Assembly (NCBI GenBank): GCA_025459175.1
Contig: JALORC010000041.1
Coordinates: 44,325 to 108,324, forward strand
Reading direction: 5' to 3'
DNA from: Planctomycetota bacterium
GTDB taxonomy: Bacteria; Planctomycetota; UBA1135; UBA2386
DNA: 64,000 nt
Both the position numbers and the translations under genes were made by a program. How positions within the stretch are numbered: position 1 is the stretch's first letter; each line of letters begins with the position of its first letter. Below, piece by piece: positions 34,408 through 43,737 of the stretch. Below the pieces are notes generated by a model that had not been told where the DNA came from, searched no databases, and saw nothing but the letters and a program-made list of their open reading frames with translations.

Positions 34408-36267
34408 ATGAACTCGGCACGGCGAAACCTGGTAGGGGCGATGGTGGCTGCCGCCGTTCTCGCCGCGAGCTGCTCCCGCAGTGCCATCGTGCCGCCCCCG
34501 TTCGAGGTGGAGCGATCTTCGCCTCGCCTCGACGCGAACGCTCCACCCGTCCTGCTCAATGACGCGCTGACGGTCTACTTCTCGGCACCGGTCCAGCCGT
34601 TGAGCATCACTTCCGACTCGGTGACCCTGGTCGACGAGGCCGGTCACCTGGTGCCGGGCTCGCTCGACATCGGCAGCAACTGGGTGACGTTCCTGCCGAT
34701 CGCCCCCCTGACCCCGACGCTCGACGACGGCTCGTTCCGCCCTGGCGCCAGCTACCAGCTGCTGCTCGCCGGCTCGCCGCGGCCGGATGCGATCCGTTCG
34801 GCGGACGGCCGGCGACTGCTCACGACGCGCGCACTACCGGTGCGGATTGCGGGCCGCGACGAAGCTCCGCCGGGCCTGCCGGCACCTTTGCGGCCACCGC
34901 CAACGGGTGCCGACCTGCCGTTCCTGCTGGCAGCGACCGATCCCCAGTTCCTGCAGATCCCGGCCGACTCGCCCCGGTTGCAGCTCCACTTCACGCTGCC
35001 GGTGTTGCCGCAGTCGGCGGTGCCCGCTGCCTTCGATGTGTTGTTGCTCAGCGAACTCGCGCCGCTGGTGCCGCGCAGCGTTCGCGTGCTGACCTCACGG
35101 TTGGATCGGTTTCCCGGCAGCACCGTCGAGGTCGACCTCGGTGTGCGTCCCCGCCGCGCCGACGATCGTGGGACCGTGGCACTGCGAGTCGGGGATGCCG
35201 TCAGCATCACCGTCAAGCAGGGACCTCAGGCACTGCGCGACCTGTCGGGCGCCTCCGTCCTACCGGCGCCGCATCAGTTCTGGGGCGTGGTCGCCGGCGA
35301 AGACGTCGCCCTCGTCGAGTGGCCACATGCCGACGACGGGTTCGAGGTCGACGATGGTCTGGTGCCAGGCTTCGAGGCCCGGCGCGGCTCCATTCGGCCG
35401 CGCGTTCGCGAAGAAGCCGGCGACGGCAGCCTCGGCGTGTTCCAGCCGCGGGCAGATGTCGTGTTGCGTCCGGGGGTGCCGTTCGACCGCGGCGACGGCA
35501 CGGTGGTGGTCAGCACCGGGAACGAGTTCCGGTTCCAGGCCATCGACATCCCGCCCGGGGTCCAGGTGATCCTGGATGCGGGGCCCGGCGCGATCCGATT
35601 GCGCTCGCTGGCTGCCGTGCGCATCCGCGGCAGTCTGGTCGTGCGGGCGCCGGGGGTGCCGCTGCCGGTCCTGCCCGGCCAGCTGCTGCCAGTGCGCGAA
35701 CTGATCGAGAACGTGCCGGCTTGCATCGTCGCCGCCGGCGACATCCACGTGCTCGGCTCGGTTCGCGCCGAGGCGCCGGCACTCGCCGAGCACACCTCGC
35801 TGTTGCTGGCCAGTGCTGGTGCCATCGAGCTCGATGCCCAGCTGCCGTTCCACACCCTGCTCGCCTTCGAGGACGGGGGCGGTGATGCGACCAACTCGGG
35901 CATCCGTGGCGCCCGCGGCCAGGCTCTGGTCGTGCCCACGACCTTCACGTACGGGGTCCCTGCCGGCGCGGAGTTCGAGGTGCGCGGTCACTTGCCGTGG
36001 CGCCAACTGCCGGCCGATCACGATGGTGGGGTGCTGCAGCTGCGCGGCGCGTCGGCAGGCCTTCAGGTCGCCTGGCAGTTCGCACCTCCGGACGCGGTGC
36101 GTCGCGATCGCCCCGATCTCGCGGTCGGCCGCGTCGGTCGTTGGAGCCCCGCCACGGACCGTACGCCGATCGGCGTGCCGGCGAGTTCCTTCGTCCGGTT
36201 CGAGCTGCGCGCCACCGTCGGTCGGCAACTGCCGCAGCTCGAGCGCCTGCGGTTGGTCGCTCGCTGA
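34408..36267 (+). CDS. Lipoprotein, family B copy 2 (short form)
   Basis: 619 residues, with a signal peptide and the lipobox LAASC|SRSA. It is a reduced relative of the gene at 26593. The Ig-like opening (LLNDALTVYFSAPVQPLSI) and the GSFRPGASYQLLLAG block correspond to LFLNDPIRIDFSSNVDL and GGFRPGRTYVTQLVGG there. The shared module occurs at about residue 374 (FRFQAIDIPPGVQVIL...IRLRSLAAVRIRGSLVV). The long Gly-rich stretches are absent. It follows family A copy 2 after a terminator, so it has its own promoter, perhaps the TAGCAT at 34388. Function unknown. Confidence 0.82.
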   Translation: MNSARRNLVGAMVAAAVLAASCSRSAIVPPPFEVERSSPRLDANAPPVLLNDALTVYFSAPVQPLSITSDSVTLVDEAGHLVPGSLDIGSNWVTFLPIAPLTPTLDDGSFRPGASYQLLLAGSPRPDAIRSADGRRLLTTRALPVRIAGRDEAPPGLPAPLRPPPTGADLPFLLAATDPQFLQIPADSPRLQLHFTLPVLPQSAVPAAFDVLLLSELAPLVPRSVRVLTSRLDRFPGSTVEVDLGVRPRRADDRGTVALRVGDAVSITVKQGPQALRDLSGASVLPAPHQFWGVVAGEDVALVEWPHADDGFEVDDGLVPGFEARRGSIRPRVREEAGDGSLGVFQPRADVVLRPGVPFDRGDGTVVVSTGNEFRFQAIDIPPGVQVILDAGPGAIRLRSLAAVRIRGSLVVRAPGVPLPVLPGQLLPVRELIENVPACIVAAGDIHVLGSVRAEAPALAEHTSLLLASAGAIELDAQLPFHTLLAFEDGGGDATNSGIRGARGQALVVPTTFTYGVPAGAEFEVRGHLPWRQLPADHDGGVLQLRGASAGLQVAWQFAPPDAVRRDRPDLAVGRVGRWSPATDRTPIGVPASSFVRFELRATVGRQLPQLERLRLVAR

Positions 36268-36417
36268 CAGTAGATTTCGTCCGACGCGACCGTATGCTTG
36301 CGGTCAGCGAGGATTTCGCGATCCGTGGGTCAGCACGGCTCGCGGCGGCCAATGGGGCCGCATCCACGCCTGCGCGGTCTTCTCGTGAACCGTTGGTCAA
36401 CGGTGTTCGGCAGTTCC

Positions 36418-37386
36418 ATGGGCACGGTGTTCGAAGTGGGGGCAGCCCTGCTGGGGGCCTGCGTGGGCTCCTTCTTGAACGTCGTCATCTGGCGACTGCA
36501 GCAGGAGGATCCACGCCGTCGTTCGCTCGGTGGGCGCTCGCACTGCCCGCACTGCGGCGCGTTGATCCGCTGGTTCGACAACGTCCCGGTGCTGTCCTGG
36601 CTGTTGCTGCGCGCGCGCGCGCGCTGCTGCGGCGGCCGCATCGCGGTGCGCTATCCGACCGTGGAGCTGCTGACCGCCGGCCTGTTCTGGCTGTTGGCGG
36701 CCTGGCCGCCGTTCGGCAGCGTGGTGGTCGCGGTGCCGGGTGGCGAAGCGATCGACCTGACTGCCGCCGCCGCGTTCGCGCTGCACGCGCTGTTCCTGTC
36801 GTTCCTGGTGGCGCTGTCGTTCATCGACTTCGACACCCAGCTGCTGCCGGACGTGATGACGAAGCCGGGCATGGCGATCGGTCTGCTCGCCGGTCTGTGG
36901 CCCGGGCTGGCCGGCGTGCTGAGCAACGACCCGTCGACGTCGGTGGCACTGCGCAGTCTGCTCGCGAGCCTGGCCGGGTTGCTGGTCGGCGGCGGCGTCA
37001 CCTGGCTCATTCGCGCGGTCGGCTCGGCGGTGTTCCGCCGCGAGGCGATGGGCTTCGGCGACGTCAAGCTGATGGGCATGATCGGCGCGTTCCTCGGCTG
37101 GCAGGCGGCGCTGCTGACGATGTTCCTCGGCTGCGTGTTCGGCGCGGTGCTGGGCAGCGTGGGCGCCCTGGCCGGCCGCGGCACCGTGATCCCGTTCGGG
37201 CCGTATCTCGCGATCGGTGCCGTGGTGGCGATGTTCGCCCGCGGACCGATCCTGCACTTCCTGTTCACCACCTGGCCCGAGTGGCAGCGCAGCAACCCGA
37301 CCGCCCCGCTGTGGCTGGCCGGATTCGCCGTGCTGTCGCTGTTCGCCTTGTTCGTCCTGGTCCGCCGCGGACGTCGTTCCGGGTGA
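36418..37386 (+). CDS. pilD: Prepilin peptidase (PilD/GspO type)
   Basis: A polytopic membrane aspartic protease that cleaves and N-methylates type IV prepilins. With the ATG at 36418 it has 322 residues. The start is placed here because it puts the GSFLNVVIWRL motif at the usual distance. An ATG at 36352 and a TTG at 36298 are in frame upstream. The catalytic Asp motifs are FIDFDTQLLPD (Asp137) and GFGDVKLMG (Asp215). The cytoplasmic loop has CPHC, but the second zinc pair reads ARCC where CRxC is usual. It heads the run of pilus-type genes. Confidence 0.92.
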   Translation: MGTVFEVGAALLGACVGSFLNVVIWRLQQEDPRRRSLGGRSHCPHCGALIRWFDNVPVLSWLLLRARARCCGGRIAVRYPTVELLTAGLFWLLAAWPPFGSVVVAVPGGEAIDLTAAAAFALHALFLSFLVALSFIDFDTQLLPDVMTKPGMAIGLLAGLWPGLAGVLSNDPSTSVALRSLLASLAGLLVGGGVTWLIRAVGSAVFRREAMGFGDVKLMGMIGAFLGWQAALLTMFLGCVFGAVLGSVGALAGRGTVIPFGPYLAIGAVVAMFARGPILHFLFTTWPEWQRSNPTAPLWLAGFAVLSLFALFVLVRRGRRSG

Positions 37387-37466
37387 GGCCCACTCCGTCT
37401 ATCTTCCGTCCGTTTCAACCGGTCAACCGATTCCGTTCGTTCCGTCCGATTCCGTAGGGAGGCACC

Positions 37467-38111
37467 ATGTTGTTCCGCAAGTCGATCCTCGTTCTCTCGC
37501 TCGTGCTGTCGTCGATGGCGACCAGCTGCACGACTCGCTACCAGGACATGCTGCGTGAGCGCGACGAGCGCATCCGCGAGCTCAGTGGTCAGGTCGCGCA
37601 CCTGCGTGGCGAGAACGACGAACTGCAGCGCCGCGGCATCGCGTCGCCGCAGCCGGCCGAGGCGGCCGCGACCAAGACCGAGTCCGATGACCTGCTGAAC
37701 CAGGTGCGTCGCGACGTCGGGGGCGAGGCCGAGGTCGTCTACCGCCGCGGTCGCATCAGCATCGGCGTCGACGACTCGGTCACCTTCGATTCCGGCAGCG
37801 TCGCGCTGAAGGACAGCTCGCACCGCGTGCTGCGCAATGTCGCGAACGTGCTGAAGGACAAGTTCTCCGGTCGCCGCTTCTACATCGAAGGTCACACCGA
37901 CAGCGACCCGATCCAGAAGACCAAGGACAAGTACAGCAGCAACCGTCACCTGTCGACGGTGCGCGCTGACTCGGTCGCGCGCTACCTGATCCAGCAGGGC
38001 GTGCCGGAATCGGCGATCGTCGTGGTCGGCTACGGCCAGTTCGACCCGCGCGACCCGAAGCAGAAGTCGCGCAACCGCCGCGTAGAGATCGTCGTCGGCG
38101 ACTCGATGTGA
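37467..38111 (+). CDS. OmpA/Pal-family lipoprotein
   Basis: A 214-residue protein with a signal peptide and the lipobox MATSC|TTRY. A short coiled coil follows (RDERIRELSGQVAHLRGENDELQRR). The C-terminal OmpA-like domain (residues about 95-210) contains YIEGHTDSDP, the SSNRHLSTVRADSVARYLI helix and GYGQFDPRDPKQKSRNRRVEI. Such domains bind peptidoglycan or its substitute and tie the outer envelope to the cell. A strong ribosome site GGGAGG (37457-37462) precedes the ATG. Its place in the pilus cluster suggests a role in anchoring the machine, which is inference. Confidence 0.9.
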   Translation: MLFRKSILVLSLVLSSMATSCTTRYQDMLRERDERIRELSGQVAHLRGENDELQRRGIASPQPAEAAATKTESDDLLNQVRRDVGGEAEVVYRRGRISIGVDDSVTFDSGSVALKDSSHRVLRNVANVLKDKFSGRRFYIEGHTDSDPIQKTKDKYSSNRHLSTVRADSVARYLIQQGVPESAIVVVGYGQFDPRDPKQKSRNRRVEIVVGDSM

Positions 38112-38573
38112 TGCGATGGGACGCCGGGTGAGCGCCGCAGGCGCTCCCCGCCGCCCGCGCCACCATGGGCCGCTGGGCGCCCGCTCGCGGTGATGCTCGA
38201 CGACAGCACCCAGCTGCGGTCGATGACGGCGGGCGAGGGCACGTTCGCCATGCAGTTCGCGCACTACGAGGCGGTGCCACCGGCGCTGCAGGCCGAGATC
38301 GTGCCGCGGCGCCAGGCCGTCGTCGCCGAGCACCACCAGCACGACTGACGGCCGTCGGCCGGCCCGGTTCGGCCGCCGCTGCTCGCGGCGGTGCGGGCGA
38401 CCCGGGCCGCGGGCCGACGGACTGTCGAGGATCGCCACGGTCGCGGCCCGCGAGCACTGGTTCGGCCGGGCGCGCGGCCACGGATCGGGGGACTCCCTCA
38501 ATGTCACCGGGGATCGTCGCCGATAGGAGCGCTGGTCCGGTCGCGTCGACCGACTGCACAGGAGCGCTCTCGC
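38112..38573 (+). other. Gap between the OmpA-like gene and pilT
   Basis: 462 bp without an intact gene. It contains the EF-G relic (38181-38348) and a small hairpin, CCGCCGC/GCGGCGG (38373-38391). The pilT ribosome site AGGAG lies at 38560-38564. Confidence 0.6.
38181..38348 (+). pseudogene. Relic of the elongation factor G C-terminus
   Basis: One frame reads PLAVMLDDSTQLRSMTAG, then EGTFAMQFAHYEAVPPAL and about 20 more residues to a TGA. The blocks PLaxMfgYxTxLRSmTxGxgxFxMxFxHYxxVP are the end of domain V of EF-G. Only the last 55 codons are present. The preceding 70 bp back to the OmpA-like stop show no further EF-G sequence in any frame. This is therefore either a decayed fusA copy or a gene lost through a deletion or misassembly. 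A short GTG/ATG start exists at 38190/38193, but a functional product is unlikely. Confidence 0.75.
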
Positions 38574-39674
38574 ATGGTCTCGATGGAAGAACTGCTGAAC
38601 CTGATGGTTCAGCGTGGTGGTTCCGACCTTCATCTCTCGGTCGGCTCGCCGCCCAAGATCCGCATCGACGGCAAGCTGATCGACACCGAGTACGAACCGC
38701 TGATGCCGGAGGCGACCAAGAAGCTCGTCTACTCCGTGCTCGGCGCCGACCAGGTGGCGAAGTTCGAGAAGACCATGGAGCTCGACTTCTCGTTCGGCGT
38801 CTCGAACCTGGGCCGCTTCCGCACGAATGCGTTCCTGCAGCGGGGCACGGTCGCGGCGGTGCTGCGCGTGATCCCGTTCGAGGTCTACGACTTCCAGTCG
38901 CTCGGTCTGCCGACCAAGGTCTGCGAGTGGATCTGCAACCTGCCGCGCGGCCTCGTGCTGTGCACCGGCTCCACCGGTTCGGGCAAGTCGACGACCCTGG
39001 CGTCGATGGTCAACTTCCTCAACGAGACGCGGCAGAGCCACATCATCACGATCGAGGACCCGATCGAGTTCCTGCATCGCAGCAAGAGCTGTCTCGTCAA
39101 CCAGCGCGAGGTCGGCGGCGACACGCACGGGTTCGAGAAGGCCCTGAAGTCGGTGCTGCGCCAGGACCCGGACATCGTGCTGGTCGGCGAAATGCGCGAC
39201 CTGGAGACCATCGAGGCCGCGCTGACGCTGGCCGAGACGGGCCACCTGACGTTCGCGACCCTGCACACCTCGGACGTGCAGCAGACCGTGAACCGCATCG
39301 TCGACGTGTTCCCCGCGCACCAGCAGCAGCAGATCCGCACGATGCTGTCGTTCACGCTGCAGGCGGTCGTCTGCCAACAACTGGTGCCGCGCATGCACGG
39401 CAAGGGCCGCGCACTCGCGGCCGAGGTCATGGTCGTCAACCCGGCCATCCGGGCGCTGATCCGTGACAACAAGGCGCACCAGATCATGTCCATCATCCAG
39501 ACCGGCGGTTCGACCGGGATGCGGACGATGAACCAGTCGCTGTTCGAGCTCTATCGCTCGGGCACGATCAGCTACGAGGACGCGCTCGAGAGCACGAGCG
39601 ACGAGGCCGACTTCCAGCGGTTGATGGAACGCAATGCCTCCGGCGCCGCCGGGGTGCGCAAGCCCCTGCGCTGA
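38574..39674 (+). CDS. pilT: Type IV pilus retraction ATPase PilT
   Basis: A 366-residue hexameric ATPase. It has SDLHLSVGSPPKIRIDG at the start, Walker A GSTGSGKSTT, the Asp box (IITIEDPIEF), Walker B (DPDIVLVGEMRD) and the His box (GHLTFATLHT). The PilT-specific C-terminal motif AIRALIRD matches the family's AIRNLIRE. This separates it from the assembly ATPase just downstream and argues for retractile type IV pili rather than only a type II secretion system. The ATG at 38574 has AGGAG nine bases before it. The upstream 61 codons of open frame show no homology. It ends two bases before pilB. Confidence 0.95.
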   Translation: MVSMEELLNLMVQRGGSDLHLSVGSPPKIRIDGKLIDTEYEPLMPEATKKLVYSVLGADQVAKFEKTMELDFSFGVSNLGRFRTNAFLQRGTVAAVLRVIPFEVYDFQSLGLPTKVCEWICNLPRGLVLCTGSTGSGKSTTLASMVNFLNETRQSHIITIEDPIEFLHRSKSCLVNQREVGGDTHGFEKALKSVLRQDPDIVLVGEMRDLETIEAALTLAETGHLTFATLHTSDVQQTVNRIVDVFPAHQQQQIRTMLSFTLQAVVCQQLVPRMHGKGRALAAEVMVVNPAIRALIRDNKAHQIMSIIQTGGSTGMRTMNQSLFELYRSGTISYEDALESTSDEADFQRLMERNASGAAGVRKPLR

Positions 39675-39676
39675 TC

Positions 39677-41383
39677 ATGACGCAGTTCGCCAAGAAGCTT
39701 CGCGGCATCCTCGAGAAGGCCGGCAAGCTCGACGGTCCTACCGGCGAGGCCTTGCTGGCCGAGGCATTGTCCCAGAAGCGCCCGTTCACCGAGGTGTTGG
39801 TGAAGAAGGGTGTGGCGACCGAGCACGAACTGGTGGCGCTGATCGCCAGGGCGGCCAACATCCCGCCGATCGACCTGTCCCGGCTGACGGTCAACAAGGA
39901 AGTGCTGGAGTCGGTGCCCGAGGACGTGGCCCGCGAGTACTGCATCTTCCCGGTCGACAAGATCGGTTCGATCATCACCGTCGCGGTAGCCAACCCGTTC
40001 GACGTGCTGAAGCTCGACGACATCCGCATCATCACCGGTTGTCAGCTGCGGCTCGTGGTCAGCACCGCCGAGGAGATCGAGAAGATCCGCGGCAAGGGCT
40101 ACCAGAAGGAGTCCGAGAGCGTCGACGGCATCCTCGGTTCGTTCGACGACGCCGATGTCGAGCTGAAGGAGACGGACACCGAGGAGGAAGGCACCGACCT
40201 GTCGGCGATCAGCGACGAGGACTCGCCGATCGTCAAGCTCGTCAACAAGATGATCCTGGACGCCTGCAACACCGGCGCGTCCGACATCCACATCGAGCCG
40301 TTCGAGAAGAAGGTCATCGTCCGCTACCGCAAGGACGGATCGATGGCCGAGGTGATGACGCTGCCCAAGCGCATGCAGAACAACATCACCTCGCGCATCA
40401 AGATCATGTCCAAGCTGGACATCGCCGAGAAGCGCAAGCCGCAGGATGGCAAGTTCCAGATGAAGATCGGCAACAAGGCGATCGACTTCCGCGTGTCGAT
40501 CCTGCCGGTGGTCTGGGGCGAGAAGACCGTGTTCCGCGTGCTCGACTCGAGCAACCTGGCCCTCGACATCAAGTCGCTCGGCTTCGAGCCGAAGGCGATG
40601 GAGGACTATCTGTGGGCCTGCGCGCAGCCCTACGGGATGATCCTCGTCACCGGGCCGACCGGCTCCGGCAAGTCGACGACGCTGTACTCGGCGGTGAAGC
40701 ACATCGCCGCCCCGGACATCAACCTCGTCACCGTCGAGGACCCGGTCGAGTACCAGCTCGAGGGCATCAACCAGGTGCCGGTCAACGTGAAGGCCGGGCT
40801 GACGTTCGGCGCCGCGCTGCGCTCGATCCTGCGTCAGGACCCCGACGTCGTGCTGCTGGGCGAGATCCGCGACCAGGAGACCCTCGAGATCGCGGTCAAG
40901 GCCGCGCTCACCGGTCACCAGGTGCTCAGCACGCTGCACACCAACGACGCGCCGTCGACGATCACCCGCATGGTCGACATGGGCATGGACCCGTTCATGG
41001 TGGCCAGCTCGACGTTGGTCATCTGCGCGCAGCGTCTGGCCCGCAAGCTGTGCACGAACTGCAAGAAGCGCACGGAGCTGCCGAAGGACGCGTTGCTGCG
41101 GCTCGGCTTCACCGAGGCCGAGGTCGAACAACCGATGGAGCTCTACGAGCCGGTCGGTTGTCCTCGCTGCAACCATGGCTACAAGGGCCGCTTCGCGCTG
41201 CTCGAGACGATGCGCATGACGGAGCCGATCAAGCGCATGGTGGTCGAGCGCGCGCACATCGCCGACGTCAAGACGCAGGCCCTCAAGGAAGGCATGTTGA
41301 CGTTGCGCCGCTGCGGCCTGCTGAACGCGGCCCGCGGCAAGACCAGCCTGCAGGAGATCGAGGCGTCGACGATGGCCGACTAG
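39677..41383 (+). CDS. pilB: Pilus assembly / type II secretion ATPase (PilB/GspE)
   Basis: A 568-residue assembly ATPase. The N-terminal GspE_N (MshEN-like) domain spans residues about 1-150, and an acidic linker (ETDTEEEGTD) follows. The ATPase core has GASDIHIEPFEKK, Walker A GPTGSGKSTT, VTVEDPVEY and DPDVVLLGEIRDQET. The tetracysteine zinc motif CTNC...CPRC marks PilB/GspE proteins. It powers polymerisation of the pilin encoded downstream. Directly after pilT and before pilC, it forms one operon with them. Confidence 0.95.
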   Translation: MTQFAKKLRGILEKAGKLDGPTGEALLAEALSQKRPFTEVLVKKGVATEHELVALIARAANIPPIDLSRLTVNKEVLESVPEDVAREYCIFPVDKIGSIITVAVANPFDVLKLDDIRIITGCQLRLVVSTAEEIEKIRGKGYQKESESVDGILGSFDDADVELKETDTEEEGTDLSAISDEDSPIVKLVNKMILDACNTGASDIHIEPFEKKVIVRYRKDGSMAEVMTLPKRMQNNITSRIKIMSKLDIAEKRKPQDGKFQMKIGNKAIDFRVSILPVVWGEKTVFRVLDSSNLALDIKSLGFEPKAMEDYLWACAQPYGMILVTGPTGSGKSTTLYSAVKHIAAPDINLVTVEDPVEYQLEGINQVPVNVKAGLTFGAALRSILRQDPDVVLLGEIRDQETLEIAVKAALTGHQVLSTLHTNDAPSTITRMVDMGMDPFMVASSTLVICAQRLARKLCTNCKKRTELPKDALLRLGFTEAEVEQPMELYEPVGCPRCNHGYKGRFALLETMRMTEPIKRMVVERAHIADVKTQALKEGMLTLRRCGLLNAARGKTSLQEIEASTMAD

Positions 41384-41471
41384 ACGGACCGGCCGCCGGC
41401 GGGGGAGCCGCGGCAGGTCCCACGTGGATCAAGGCAGACCAGGGAACGAGCAGACCAGAGATCGGGGGAAC

Positions 41472-42710
41472 ATGACGACGAAGTTCAAGTTCGAAGCGAA
41501 GGACGCCGCCGGCAAGGTGGTCAAGGGCACGGTCAGTGCCGCAAACCAGGCCGAGGTGGTCGCCGATCTGCGGCGCCGCAACCTGCAACCGGTCGAGATC
41601 ACGAAGTCGGGCGGCTTCGGGTCGATGTTCGCCAAGGGCAGCGGCAAGAAGAAGATCGCCAAGAAGGCCTCCTGCAAGAAGGGGGAACTCGAGGTCTTCA
41701 CCCGCCAGCTGTCGACGATGCTCAGCGCCGGCATCCCGATGCTGGAAGGGCTCGAGATCCTGGCCGACCAGGCCGAGAGCCCTGGGTTCGCCTACTGCCT
41801 CGACCGGGTCGTCAGCGACATCCGCTCCGGCTCCGACCTGTCGAAGGCGATGGAGCCGCACAAGAAGGTCTTCTCGCACATCTATGTGAGCATGATCCGC
41901 GCCGGTGAGGTCTCCGGCCAGATCGACACCATCCTGACGCGTCTCGCCGAGTACCTGGAGGCGAGCGCTCACCTGCGCAGCGAGATCAAGTCGGCGATGA
42001 CCTACCCGGTCATCTCGTTGGTGCTCGTCATCGGCATCGCGTCGTTCCTGATGATCGGCATCGTGCCCTCGTTCAAGCCGGTGTTCGAGTCGCTCGAGGT
42101 CGAACTGCCCGCCTTGACCGTCGTGATCATGGACATCGCGTTCTTCATGCGCGACTACTGGTACCTGATCTTCGGAGGCCTCGGCGCCGCGATCTTCGGG
42201 ATCAAGCTGCTGATCAAGACGCCGAAGGGCGCCTACGTGAAGGACCAGGTGATGCTGCGGGTGCCGGTGTTCGGCATCCTGTTCAAGAAGGTCGCGCTGT
42301 CGCGGTTCGCGCGCACGTTCTCGACGCTGATCAAGAGCGGCGTGCCGATCCTCGGTGCCATGGAGATCGTGTCCGACACGTCGGGCAACCTCGTGATCTC
42401 GCGCATCGTCGACAGCGCCCGCGACAGCGTGCGCAACGGCGACAGCCTGTCCGACCCGTTCTCCAAGTCGACGGTGTTCCCGCCGATGGTCGTCAAGATG
42501 ATGGCGATCGGCGAACGGTCCGGTGCGCTCGACGCCCTGCTCGAGAAGATCGCCGAGTTCTACGACCAGCAGGTCGAGGCCGAGGTGAAGGGACTCACCT
42601 CGATGATCGAGCCGATCATGATCGCGGTGATGGGCGTCGTCGTCGGTGGCATCGTGCTCGCCGTCTTCCTGCCGATCTTCAAGCTGCAGGAGAAGCTGTC
42701 CGGCGGCTGA
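41472..42710 (+). CDS. pilC: Inner-membrane platform protein PilC/GspF
   Basis: A 412-residue protein. The opening FKFEAKDAAGKVVKGTVSA is typical. Two GspF domains follow, each with the pattern FTRQLSTMLSAGIPMLEGLE / FARTFSTLIKSGVPILGAME. Three membrane segments are visible (about residues 175-198, 220-245 and 380-405). It anchors the PilB and PilT motors. The ATG at 41472 follows GGGGGA by a few bases. The upstream open frame is non-homologous. Confidence 0.95.
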   Translation: MTTKFKFEAKDAAGKVVKGTVSAANQAEVVADLRRRNLQPVEITKSGGFGSMFAKGSGKKKIAKKASCKKGELEVFTRQLSTMLSAGIPMLEGLEILADQAESPGFAYCLDRVVSDIRSGSDLSKAMEPHKKVFSHIYVSMIRAGEVSGQIDTILTRLAEYLEASAHLRSEIKSAMTYPVISLVLVIGIASFLMIGIVPSFKPVFESLEVELPALTVVIMDIAFFMRDYWYLIFGGLGAAIFGIKLLIKTPKGAYVKDQVMLRVPVFGILFKKVALSRFARTFSTLIKSGVPILGAMEIVSDTSGNLVISRIVDSARDSVRNGDSLSDPFSKSTVFPPMVVKMMAIGERSGALDALLEKIAEFYDQQVEAEVKGLTSMIEPIMIAVMGVVVGGIVLAVFLPIFKLQEKLSGG

Positions 42711-42776
42711 TCCACACCCTCACCCGGGCCGCGCGCACCTCGCGCCGGCCGGGTCACCCCGAATCAACACCCCCAG

Positions 42777-43655
42777 ATGCAACAGATGCTGCAACGGGCG
42801 CTGCTCTACGGCAGTGCGGTCCTCTCCCTCGGTGGCCTCGGCTACGCGATCCAGAACGGCCATGCCGATGCCGACGTGACGACGCTGCTCAGCAGTGCCG
42901 ACGTGCAGCTGCGGCTGGCCTACGCGATGGGACCGGTCGACAAGAACGGGGTGCCGCTGCCGGCCCACGCCGAGCTGCTGTCCTGCGCCGACAAGTTCCT
43001 GGGCGACGTCGAGCGCATCGAGCCCGGCCGCGCCATCACGGCCGAGTTCCGCGGCTTCCTGCACATGCTGCGCGGCCAGTTCCGCGAGGCGGCGGCCAGC
43101 TACGAGCGGGCGCAGCAGTGCCAGGACGTGCAGGACGAGCAGCGCGACGTGCTGGCGTTCAACCAGGCGCGCATGCTGGCCAAGGCCGGCGATCGCCAGG
43201 GCGCGATCGACGTGTTCGGTCGGCACGCGCAGGCGCTCGACGCCCGCTACGGGCATCAGCGGTCGCTCGAGGAAGCGACGCTGCTGCGCGAAATGGGACA
43301 GCGCGACGCGGCGAAGCAGCGACTCGATCGCGTGTCGCGCGATCCGGCGGCGAAGCCCATGGCATCGCTGCAAGCGGGTGTCGAGTACCTGGCTCTCGGT
43401 CACCGGACCGAGGCCGAAGCGGCCCTGCAGCGTGCGGCGGCCGAGGTCGCGATCGCGGATTACCACCTTGCCCAGCTCAAGTTGCAGCAGGGCGAGGTCG
43501 ATAAGTGCATGCAGTTGCTGGAGCGTGTTGCCAAGGCTCAGCCGGCCGAGGTGAGACGGCGCCTTCATGACGAAGTCGCGGTCTGGTCGGCGGTGTCCGG
43601 GGATGCGCGCTTCCAACAACTGACCGGTTCGCTGTCGGCGTCTCCAATGCGCTGA
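42777..43655 (+). CDS. TPR-repeat protein in the pilus cluster
   Basis: A 292-residue protein with an N-terminal hydrophobic helix (about residues 6-24), likely a membrane anchor or uncleaved signal. The rest is Ala-rich helices in tetratricopeptide style (FRGFLHMLRGQFREAAASYERAQQ; FNQARMLAKAGDRQGAIDVF; YHLAQLKLQQGEVDKCMQLLERV). Its position between pilC and the pilin suggests a scaffold for pilus biogenesis, comparable in role to PilF/PilW pilotins. No direct homology to those is claimed. Confidence 0.8.
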   Translation: MQQMLQRALLYGSAVLSLGGLGYAIQNGHADADVTTLLSSADVQLRLAYAMGPVDKNGVPLPAHAELLSCADKFLGDVERIEPGRAITAEFRGFLHMLRGQFREAAASYERAQQCQDVQDEQRDVLAFNQARMLAKAGDRQGAIDVFGRHAQALDARYGHQRSLEEATLLREMGQRDAAKQRLDRVSRDPAAKPMASLQAGVEYLALGHRTEAEAALQRAAAEVAIADYHLAQLKLQQGEVDKCMQLLERVAKAQPAEVRRRLHDEVAVWSAVSGDARFQQLTGSLSASPMR

Positions 43656-43737
43656 CTTCGTTCCGGATCGTGAGAGTCGGGGAAACAGCGGCGGCCACGT
43701 CGGCCGTCGTCACAGATAGGTTGTCACGGAGTAACCA

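Noticed and set aside
38190..38348. Small functional gene (ATG/GTG at 38190)
   Set aside because: The frame is better explained as the tail of EF-G: homology extends upstream of the possible start, and there is no ribosome site.
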